From the NCBI GenBank assembly GCA_035048495.1, contig CM068547.1:36005289-36069288 (forward strand): a stretch of DNA of 64,000 nt, in the 5' to 3' direction. The stretch comes from Euptelea pleiosperma. Its lineage: Eukaryota; Streptophyta; Magnoliopsida; Ranunculales; Eupteleaceae. Shown here one piece after another: positions 49,901 to 61,459 of the stretch; the stretch's first letter is position 1; every line of letters begins with the position of its first letter. The translations under genes and the position numbers were made by a program. The notes beneath the pieces are model-generated. The model saw only the letters and a list, made by a program, of their open reading frames with translations. It ran no database searches and was not told the DNA's origin.

Positions 49901-52250
49901 ATTTGAGACGTTGACGCACGGATGGAGCAAACTTCTTTCGACTGTCAAGAATCTTGTCCCAACACTGCAAATGTGTTGAAACAATAGTAATTGAAGAGTT
50001 GGAGTCCAATTACGAGGTCTGGTTGCGAAAAATTCACAAGTTATAAGCTTCAGAACGTAACACACAAACTGAGTCCAATTTGAGACGTTGATGCACGGAT
50101 TGAGCTAACTTGTTTCGACTGTAAAGAATCTTGTTCCAACACATCAAATGTGTTGAAACAATAGTAATGGAAGAGTTTGAGTCCAATTACGAGGTCCGGT
50201 TGCGAAAATGTCATAAGTTATAGCCTTCGGAATATAACACACAAATTGAGTCCAATTTGAGACGTTGACGCATGGATGGAGCTAACTTGTTTCGACGGTC
50301 CCAAATCATGTTCCAACACTTAAAATCTGTTTAAACAATAGTAATGGAAGAGTTGGAGTCCAATTACGAGGTGTGGTTGCGAAAAATTCACAAGTTATAA
50401 GCTTCGGAACGTAACACACAAACTGAGTCCAATTTGAGACGTTGATGCACGGATGGAGCTAACTTGTTTCGACTGTCAAGAATCTTGTTCCAATACATCA
50501 AATCTGTTGAAACAATAGTAATGGAAGAGTTTGAGTCCAAAATAAGAGGTCCGGTTGCGAAAATGTCACAAGTTATAGCCTTCGGAATATAACACACAAA
50601 CTGAGTCCAATTTGAGACGTTGACGCATGGATGGAGCTAACTTGTTTCGACGGTCCCAAATCATGTTCCAACACTTAAAATCTGTTGAAACAATAGTAAT
50701 GGAAGAGTTGGAGTCCAATTACAAGGTGTGGTTGCGAAAAATTCACAAGTTATAAGCTTCGGAACGTAACACACAAACTGAGTCCAATTTGAGACGTTGA
50801 CGCACGGATGGAGCTAACTAGTTTCGACTGTCACGAATCTTGTTCCAACACTTCAAATGTGTTAAAACAATAGTAATGGAAGAGTTTAATTCCAATTACG
50901 AGGTCCGGTTGCGAAAAAGTCACAAGTTATGGGCTTCGGAAGGTAATACACAAACTGAGTCCAATTTGAGACGTTGACGCACGGATGGAGCAAACTTCTT
51001 TCGACTGTCAAGAATCTTGTCCCAACACTGCAAATGTGTTGAAACAATAGTAATTGAAGAGTTGGAGTCCAATTACGAGGTCTGGTTGCGAAAAATTCAC
51101 AAGTTATAAGCTTCGGAACGTAACACACAAACTGAGTCCAATTTAAGACGTTGACGCACGGATGGAGCTAACTTGTTTCGACTGTCACGAATCTTGTTCC
51201 AACACTTCAAATGTGTTGAAACAATAGTAATGGAAGAGTTTGAGTCCAATTACGAGGTATGGTTGCGAAAAAGTCACAAGTTATAAGCTTCGGAATGTAA
51301 TACACAAACTGAGTCCAATTTGAGACGTTGACGCACGGATGGAGCAAACTTGTTTCGACTGTCACGAATCTTGTCCCAACACTGCAAATGTGTTGAAACA
51401 ATAGTAATGGAAGAATTCGAGTCTAATTACGAGGTCCGGTTGCGAAAAAGTCACAAGTTATAGGCTTCGGAATGTAACACACAAACTGAGTCCAATTTGA
51501 GACGTTGATGCACGGATAGAGCTAACTTGTTTCGACTGTCAAGAATCTTATTCCAACACATCAAATGTGTTGAAACAATAGTAATGGAAGAGTTTGAGTC
51601 CAATTACATGGTCCGATTGCTAAAAGCCCTGAAGTTATAGGCTTCGGAATGTAACAAACGAACTGAGTCCAATTTGAGACGTTGACGCACGGATAGAGCT
51701 AACTTGTTTCGACGGTCCCAAATCATGTTCCAACACTTAAAATCTGTTGAAACAATTGTAATGGAAGAGTTTGAGTCAAATTACGAGCTCTGGTTGCGAA
51801 AACGTCACAAGTTATAGGCTTCGGAATGTAACACACAAACTGAGTCCAATTTGAGACGTTGATGCACGGATGGAGCTAACTTGTTTCGACTGTCAAGAAT
51901 CTTGTTCCAATACATCAAATGTGTTGAAACAATAGTAATGGAAGAGTTTGAGTCCAAAATAAGAGGTCCGGTTGCGAAAATGTCATAAGTTATAGCCTTC
52001 GGAATATAACACACAAACTGAGTCCAATTTGAGACGTTGACGCATGGATGGAGCTAACTTGTTTCGACGGTCCCAAATCATGTTCCAACACTTAAAATCT
52101 GTTGAAACAATAGTAATGGAAGAGTTGGAGTCCAATTACGAGGTCTGGTTGCGGAAAATTCACAAGTTATAAGCTTCGGAACGTAACACACAAACTGAGT
52201 CCAATTTGAGACGTTGACGCACGGATGGAGCTAACTAGTTTCGACTGTCA
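43959..52250. repeat. 8292-bp near-identical segment, copy 1
   Basis: It matches 53168-61459 at a constant offset of 9209 bp without indels. Rare shared variants run through it: gaatctagtccc (44285), aagttttagg (45612), caagctatagg (46141), gttggtgcacgg (48317), gttgccaaaaa (48077) and gttgcggaaaa (52150). I found no difference in the stretches I compared. The left boundary is gttcaaac against gttgaaac; the right boundary is gtcaagaat against gtcacgaat. Confidence 0.9.
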
Positions 52251-53167
52251 AGAATCTTGTTCCAACACATCAAATTTGTTGAAACAATAGTAATGGAAGA
52301 GTTTGAGTCCAATTACGAGGTCCGGTTGCGAAAATGTCACAAGTTATAGCCATCGGAATATAACACACAAACTGAGTCCAATTTGAGACGTTCACGCATG
52401 GATGGAGCTAACTTGTTTCGACGATCCCAAATCATGTTCCAACACTTAAAATCTGTTTAAACAATAGAAATGGAAGAGTTGGAGTCCAATTACGAGGTGT
52501 GGTTGCGAAAAATTCACAAGTTATAAGCTTCGGAACGTAACACACAAACTGAGTCCAATTTGAGACGTTGATGCACGGATTGAGCTAACTTGTTTCGACT
52601 GTCAAGAATCTTGTTCCAACACATCAAATGTGTTGAAACAATAGTAATGGAAGAGTTTGAGTCCAAAATAAGAGGTCTGGTTGCGAAAATGTCACAAGTT
52701 ATAGCCTTCGGAATATAACACACAAACTGAGTCCAATTTGAGACGTTGACGCATGGATGGAGCTAACTTGTTTCGACGGTCCCAAATCATGTTCCAACAC
52801 TTAAAATCTGTTGAAACAATAGTAATGGAAGAGTTGGAGTCCAATTACGAGGTGTGGTTGCGAAAAATTCACAAGTTATAAGCTTCGGAACGTAACACAC
52901 AAACTGAGTCCAATTTGAGACGTTGACGCACGGATGGAGCTAACTAGTTTCGACTGTCACGAATCTTGTTCCAACACTTCAAATGTGTTAAAACAATAGT
53001 AATGGAAGAGTTTAAGTCCAATTACGAGGTCCGGTTGCGAAAAAGTCACAAGTTATGGGCTTCGGAAGGTAATACACAAACTGAGTCCAATTTGAGACGT
53101 TGACGCACGGATGGAGCAAACTTCTTTCGACTGTCAAGAATCTTGTCCCAACACTGCAAATGTGTTG
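52251..53167. repeat. Mosaic spacer between the 8292-bp copies
   Basis: About 5.2 monomers. The first part repeats 47480-48060 at an offset of about 4782 bp (shared gttcacgcatgg). The later part resembles the unit near 40.7-41.0 kb. No gene is seen. Confidence 0.7.
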
Positions 53168-56100
53168 AAACAATAGTAATTGAAGAGTTGGAGTCCAATT
53201 ACGAGGTCTGGTTGCGAAAAATTCACAAGTTATAAGCTTCGGAACGTAACAGACAAACTGAGTCCAATTTAAGACGTTGACGCACGGAAGGAGCTAACTT
53301 GTTTCGACTGTCACGAATCTTGTTCCAACACTTCAAATGTGTTGAAACAATAGTAATGGAAGAGTTTGAGTCCAATTACGAGGTATGGTTGCGAAAAAGT
53401 CACAAGTTATAAGCTTCGGAATGTAATACACAAACTGAGTCCAATTTGAGACGTTGACGCACGGATGGAGCAAACTTGTTTCGACTGTCACGAATCTAGT
53501 CCCAACACTGCAAATGTGTTGAAACAATAGTAATGGAAGAATTCGAGTCTAATTACGAGGTCCGGTTGCGAAAAAGTCACAAGTTATAGGCTTCGGAATG
53601 TAACAAACGAACTGAGTCCAATTTGAGACGTTGACGCACGGATGGAGCTAACTTGTTTCGACTGTCACGAATCTTGTTCCAACACTTCAAATGTGTTGAA
53701 ACAATAGTAATGGAAGAGTTTGAGTCCAATTACGAGGTATGGTTGCGAAAAAGTCACAAGTTATAAGCTTCGGAATGTAATACACAAACTGAGTCCAATT
53801 TGAGTCGTTGACGCACGGATGGAGCAAACTTGTTTCGACTGTCACGAATCTTGTCCCAACACTGCAAATGTGTTGAAACAATAGTAATGGAAGAATTCGA
53901 GTCTAATTACGAGGTCCGGTTACGAAAAAGTCACAAGTTATAGGCTTCGGAATGTAACACACAAACTGAGTCCAATTTGAGACGTTGATGCACGGATTGA
54001 GCTAACTTGTTTCGACTGTAAAGAATCTTGTTCCAACACATCAAATGTGTTGAAACAATAGTAATGGAAGAGTTTGAGTCCAATTACGAGGTCCGGTTGC
54101 GAAAATGTCACAAGTTATAGCCTTCGGAATATAACACACAAATTGAGTCCAATTTGAGACGTTGACGCATGGATGGAGCTAACTTGTTTCGACGTTCCCA
54201 AATCATGTTCCAACACTTAAAATCTGTTTAAACAATAGTAATGGAAGAGTTGGAGTCCAATTACGAGGTGTGGTTGCGAAAAATTCACAAGTTATAAGCT
54301 TCGGAACGTAACACACAAACTGAGTCCAATTTGAGACGTTGATGCACGGATGGAGCTAACTTGTTTCGACTGTCAAGAATCTTGTTCCAACACATCAAAT
54401 GTGTTGAAACAATAGTAATGGAAGAGTTTGAGTCCAAAATAAGAGGTCTGGTTGCGAAAATGTCACAAGTTATAGCCTTCGGAATATAACACACAAACTG
54501 AGTCCAATTTGAGACGTTGACGCATGGATGGAGCTAACTTGTTTCGACGGTCCCAAATCATGTTCCAACACTTAAAATCTGTTGAAACAATAGTAATGGA
54601 AGAGTTGGAGTCCAATTACGAGGTGTGGTTGCGAAAAATTCACAAGTTATAAGCTTCGGAACGTAACACACAAACTGAGTCCAATTTGAGACGTTGACGC
54701 ACGGATGGAGCTAACTTGTTTCTACTGTCACGATTCTTGATCCAAGAATTCAAATGTGTTGAAACAATGGTAATGGAAGAGATTTAGGCCAATTACGAGG
54801 TCCGATTGCGAAAAAGTCACAAGTTTTAGGCTTCGGAATGTAACACACAAACTGAGTCCAATTTGAGACGTTGATGCACGGATTGAGCTAACTTGTTTCG
54901 ACTATCAAGAATCTTGTTCCAACACATCAAATGTGTTGAAACAATAGTAATGGAAGAGTTTGAGTCCAATTACATGGTCCGATTGCTAAAAGCCCTTAAG
55001 TTATAGGCTTCGGAATGTAACAAACGAACTGAGTCCAATTTGAGACGTTGACGCACGGATAGAGCTAACTTGTTTCGACGATCCCAAATCATGTTCCAAC
55101 ACTTAAAATCTGTTGAAACAATTGTAATGGAAGAGTTTGAGTCAAATTACGAGCTACGGTTGCGAAAACGTCACAAGTTATAGGCTTCGGAATGTAACAC
55201 ACAAACTGAGTCCAATTAGAGACATTGACGAACGGATGGAGCAAACTTCTTTCGACTGTCCCGAATTTTACTCCAACACTTCAAATGTGTTGAAACAATA
55301 GTAATGGAAGAGTTGAGTCCAATTACGAGGTCCGGTTGCGAAAAAGTCACAAGCTATAGGCTTCGGAATGTAACACACAAACTTAGTCCAATTTGAGACG
55401 TTGATGCACGGATGGAGCTAACTTGTTTCGACTGTCAAGAATCTTGTTCCAATACATCAAATCTGTTGAAACAATAGTAATGGAAGAGTTTGAGTCCAAA
55501 ATAAGAGGTCCGGTTGCGAAAATGTCACAAGTTATAGCCTTCGGAATATAACACACAAACTGAGTCCAATTTAAGACGTTGACGCACGGATGGAGCTAAC
55601 TTGTTTCGACTGTCACGAATCTTGTTCCAACACTTCAAATGTGTTGAAACAATAGTAATGGAAGAGTTTGAGTCCAATTACGAGATCCGGTTGCGAAAAA
55701 GTCACAAGTTATGGGCTTCGGAAGGTAATACACAAACTGAGTCCAATTTGAGACGTTGACGCACGGATGGAGCAAACTTCTTTCGACTGTCAAGAATCTT
55801 ATCCCAACACAGCAAATGTGTTCAAACAATAGTAATTGAAGAGTTGGAGTCCAATTACGAGGTCTGGTTGCGAAAAATTCACAAGTTATAAGCTTCGGAA
55901 CGTAACACACAAACTGAGTCCAATTTGAGACGTTGACGCACGGATGGAGCTAACTAGTTTCGACTGTCACGAATCTTGTTCCAACACTTCAAATGTGTTG
56001 AAACAATAGTAATGGAAGAGTTTGAGTCCAATTACGAGATCCGGTTGCGAAAAAGTCACAAGTTATGGGCTTCGGAAGGTAATACACAAACTGAGTCCAA

Positions 56101-59100
56101 TTTGAGACGTTGACGCACGGATGGAGCAAACTTCTTTCGACTGTAAAGAATCTTATCCCAACACTGCAAATGTGTTCAAACAATAGTAATTGAAGAGTTG
56201 GAGTCCAATTACGAGGTCTGGTTGCGAAAAATTCACAAGTTATAAGCTTCGGAACGTAACACACAAACTGAGTCCAATTTGAGACGTTGACGCACGGATG
56301 GAGCTAACTTGTTTCGACTGTCACGAATCTTGTTCCAACACTTTAAATGTGTTGAAACAATAGTAATTGAAGAGTTTGAGTCCAATTACGAGGTATGGTT
56401 GCGAAAAAGTCACAAGTTATAAGCTTCGGAATGTAATACACAAACTGAGTCCAATTTGAGACGTTGACGCACGGATGGAGCAAACTTGTTTCGACTGTCA
56501 CGAATCTTGTCCCAACACTGCAAATGTGTTGAAACAATAGTAATGGAAGAATTCGAGTCTAATTACGAGGTCCGGTTGCGAAAAAGTCACAAGTTATAGG
56601 CTTCGGAATGTAACACACAAACTGAGTCCAATTTGAGACGTTGATGCACGGATTGAGCTAACTTGTTTCGACTGTCAAGAATCTTGTTCCAACACATCAA
56701 ATTTGTTGAAACAATAGTAATGGAAGAGTTTGAGTCCAATTACGAGGTCCGGTTGCGAAAATGTCACAAGTTATAGCCATCGGAATATAACACACAAACT
56801 GAGTCCAATTTGAGACGTTCACGCATGGATGGAGCTAACTTGTTTCGACGATCCCAAATCATGTTCCAACACTTAAAATCTGTTTAAACAATAGAAATGG
56901 AAGAGTTGGAGTCCAATTACGAGGTGTGGTTGCGAAAAATTCACAAGTTATAAGCTTCGGAACGTAACACACAAACTGAGTCCAATTTGAGACGTTGATG
57001 CACGGATTGAGCTAACTTGTTTCGACTGTCAAGAATCTTGTTCCAACACATCAAATGTGTTGAAACAATAGTAATGGAAGAGTTTGAGTCCAAAATAAGA
57101 GGTCTGGTTGCGAAAATGTCACAAGTTATAGCCTTCGGAATATAACACACAAACTGAGTCCAATTTGAGACGTTGACGCATGGATGGAGCTAACTTGTTT
57201 CGACGGTCCCAAATCATGTTCCAACACTTAAAATCTGTTGAAACAATTGTAATGGAAGAGTTGGAGTCCAATTACGAGGTGTGGTTGCCAAAAATTCACA
57301 AGTTATAAACTTCGGAACGTAACACACAAACTGAGTCCAATTTGAGACGTTGACGCACGGATGGAGCTAACTTGTTTCTACTGTCACGATTCTTGATCCA
57401 AGAATTCAAATGTGTTGAAACAATGGTAATGGAAGAGATTTAGGCCAATTACGAGGTCCGATTGCGAAAAAGTCACAAGTTATAGGCTTCGGAATGTAAC
57501 ACACAAACTGAGTCCAATTTGAGACGTTGGTGCACGGATTGAGCTAACTTGTTTCGACTATCAAGAATCTTGTTCCAACACATCAAATGTGTTGAAACAA
57601 TAGTAATGGAAGAGTTTGAGTCCAATTACATGGTCCGATTGCTAAAAGCCCTTAAGTTATAGGCTTCGGAATGTAACAAACGAACTGAGTCCAATTTGAG
57701 ACGTTGACGCACGGATAGAGCTAACTTGTTTCGACGATCCCAAATCATGTTCCAACACTTAAAATCTGTTGAAACAATTGTAATGGAAGAGTTTGAGTCA
57801 AATTACGAGCTACGGTTGCGAAAACGTCACAAGTTATAGGCTTCGGAATGTAACACACAAACTGAGTCCAATTAGAGACATTGACGAACGGATGGAGCAA
57901 ACTTCTTTCGACTGTCCCGAATTTTACTCCAACACTTCAAATGTGTTGAAACAATAGTAATGGAAGAGTTGAGTCCAATTACGAGGTCCAGTTGCGAAAA
58001 AGTCACAAGTTATAGGCTTCGGAATGTAACACACAAACTGAGTCCAATTTGAGACGTTGATGCACGGATTGAGCTAACTTGTTTCGACTGTCAAGAATCT
58101 TATTCCAACACATCAAATGTGTTGAAACAATAGTAATGGAAGAGTTTGAGTCCAATTACATGGTCCGATTGCTGAAAGCCCTTAAGTTATAGGCTTCGGA
58201 ATGTAACAAACGAACTGAGTCCAATTTGAGACGTTGACGCACGGATAGAGCTAACTTGTTTCGACGGTCCCAAATCATGTTCCAACACATAAAATCTGTT
58301 GAAACAATTGTAATGGAAGAGTTTGAGTCAAATTACGAGCTCTGGTTGCGAAAACGTCACAAGTTATAGGCTTCGGAATGTAACACACAAACTGAGTCCA
58401 ATTAGAGACATTGACGAACGGATGGAGCAAACTTCTTTCGACTGTCCCGAATTTTGCTCCAACACTTCAAATGTGTTGAAACAATAGTAATGGAAGAGTT
58501 TGAGTCCAATTACGAGGTCTAGTTGCGAAAAAGTCACAAGTTATAGGCTTCGGAATGTAACACACAAACTGAGTCCAATTTGAGACGTTGATGCACGGAT
58601 GGAGCTAACTTGTTTCGACTGTCAAGAATCTTGTTCCAATACATCAAATGTGTTGAAACAATAGTAATGGAAGAGTTTGAGTCCAAAATAAGAGGTCCGG
58701 TTGCGAAAATGTCACAAGTTATAGCCTTCGGAATATAACACACAAACGGAGTCCAATTTGAGACGTTGACGCATGGATGGAGCTAACTTGTTTCGACGGT
58801 CCCAAATCATGTTCCAACACTTAAAATCTGTTGAAACAATAGTAATGGAAGAGTAGGAGTCCAATTACGAGGTGTGGTTGCGAAAAATTCGCAAGTTATA
58901 GGCTTCGGAACGTAACACACAAACTGAGTCCAATTTGAGACGTTGACGCACGGATGGAGCTAACTAGTTTCGACTGTCACGAATCTTGTTCCAACACTTC
59001 AATTGTGTTGAAACAATAGTAATGGAAGAGTTTGAGTCCAATTACGAGATCCGGTTGCGAAAAAGTCACAAGTTATGGGCTTCGGAAGGTAATACACAAA

Positions 59101-61459
59101 CTGAGTCCAATTTGAGACGTTGACGCACGGATGGAGCAAACTTCTTTCGACTGTCAAGAATCTTGTCCCAACACTGCAAATGTGTTGAAACAATAGTAAT
59201 TGAAGAGTTGGAGTCCAATTACGAGGTCTGGTTGCGAAAAATTCACAAGTTATAAGCTTCAGAACGTAACACACAAACTGAGTCCAATTTGAGACGTTGA
59301 TGCACGGATTGAGCTAACTTGTTTCGACTGTAAAGAATCTTGTTCCAACACATCAAATGTGTTGAAACAATAGTAATGGAAGAGTTTGAGTCCAATTACG
59401 AGGTCCGGTTGCGAAAATGTCATAAGTTATAGCCTTCGGAATATAACACACAAATTGAGTCCAATTTGAGACGTTGACGCATGGATGGAGCTAACTTGTT
59501 TCGACGGTCCCAAATCATGTTCCAACACTTAAAATCTGTTTAAACAATAGTAATGGAAGAGTTGGAGTCCAATTACGAGGTGTGGTTGCGAAAAATTCAC
59601 AAGTTATAAGCTTCGGAACGTAACACACAAACTGAGTCCAATTTGAGACGTTGATGCACGGATGGAGCTAACTTGTTTCGACTGTCAAGAATCTTGTTCC
59701 AATACATCAAATCTGTTGAAACAATAGTAATGGAAGAGTTTGAGTCCAAAATAAGAGGTCCGGTTGCGAAAATGTCACAAGTTATAGCCTTCGGAATATA
59801 ACACACAAACTGAGTCCAATTTGAGACGTTGACGCATGGATGGAGCTAACTTGTTTCGACGGTCCCAAATCATGTTCCAACACTTAAAATCTGTTGAAAC
59901 AATAGTAATGGAAGAGTTGGAGTCCAATTACAAGGTGTGGTTGCGAAAAATTCACAAGTTATAAGCTTCGGAACGTAACACACAAACTGAGTCCAATTTG
60001 AGACGTTGACGCACGGATGGAGCTAACTAGTTTCGACTGTCACGAATCTTGTTCCAACACTTCAAATGTGTTAAAACAATAGTAATGGAAGAGTTTAATT
60101 CCAATTACGAGGTCCGGTTGCGAAAAAGTCACAAGTTATGGGCTTCGGAAGGTAATACACAAACTGAGTCCAATTTGAGACGTTGACGCACGGATGGAGC
60201 AAACTTCTTTCGACTGTCAAGAATCTTGTCCCAACACTGCAAATGTGTTGAAACAATAGTAATTGAAGAGTTGGAGTCCAATTACGAGGTCTGGTTGCGA
60301 AAAATTCACAAGTTATAAGCTTCGGAACGTAACACACAAACTGAGTCCAATTTAAGACGTTGACGCACGGATGGAGCTAACTTGTTTCGACTGTCACGAA
60401 TCTTGTTCCAACACTTCAAATGTGTTGAAACAATAGTAATGGAAGAGTTTGAGTCCAATTACGAGGTATGGTTGCGAAAAAGTCACAAGTTATAAGCTTC
60501 GGAATGTAATACACAAACTGAGTCCAATTTGAGACGTTGACGCACGGATGGAGCAAACTTGTTTCGACTGTCACGAATCTTGTCCCAACACTGCAAATGT
60601 GTTGAAACAATAGTAATGGAAGAATTCGAGTCTAATTACGAGGTCCGGTTGCGAAAAAGTCACAAGTTATAGGCTTCGGAATGTAACACACAAACTGAGT
60701 CCAATTTGAGACGTTGATGCACGGATAGAGCTAACTTGTTTCGACTGTCAAGAATCTTATTCCAACACATCAAATGTGTTGAAACAATAGTAATGGAAGA
60801 GTTTGAGTCCAATTACATGGTCCGATTGCTAAAAGCCCTGAAGTTATAGGCTTCGGAATGTAACAAACGAACTGAGTCCAATTTGAGACGTTGACGCACG
60901 GATAGAGCTAACTTGTTTCGACGGTCCCAAATCATGTTCCAACACTTAAAATCTGTTGAAACAATTGTAATGGAAGAGTTTGAGTCAAATTACGAGCTCT
61001 GGTTGCGAAAACGTCACAAGTTATAGGCTTCGGAATGTAACACACAAACTGAGTCCAATTTGAGACGTTGATGCACGGATGGAGCTAACTTGTTTCGACT
61101 GTCAAGAATCTTGTTCCAATACATCAAATGTGTTGAAACAATAGTAATGGAAGAGTTTGAGTCCAAAATAAGAGGTCCGGTTGCGAAAATGTCATAAGTT
61201 ATAGCCTTCGGAATATAACACACAAACTGAGTCCAATTTGAGACGTTGACGCATGGATGGAGCTAACTTGTTTCGACGGTCCCAAATCATGTTCCAACAC
61301 TTAAAATCTGTTGAAACAATAGTAATGGAAGAGTTGGAGTCCAATTACGAGGTCTGGTTGCGGAAAATTCACAAGTTATAAGCTTCGGAACGTAACACAC
61401 AAACTGAGTCCAATTTGAGACGTTGACGCACGGATGGAGCTAACTAGTTTCGACTGTCA
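53168..61459. repeat. 8292-bp near-identical segment, copy 2
   Basis: Second copy of 43959-52250, carrying all the rare variants listed there at +9209 bp. Such identity over more than 8 kb of otherwise variable satellite implies very recent duplication or conversion, or an assembly duplication. Confidence 0.9.
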
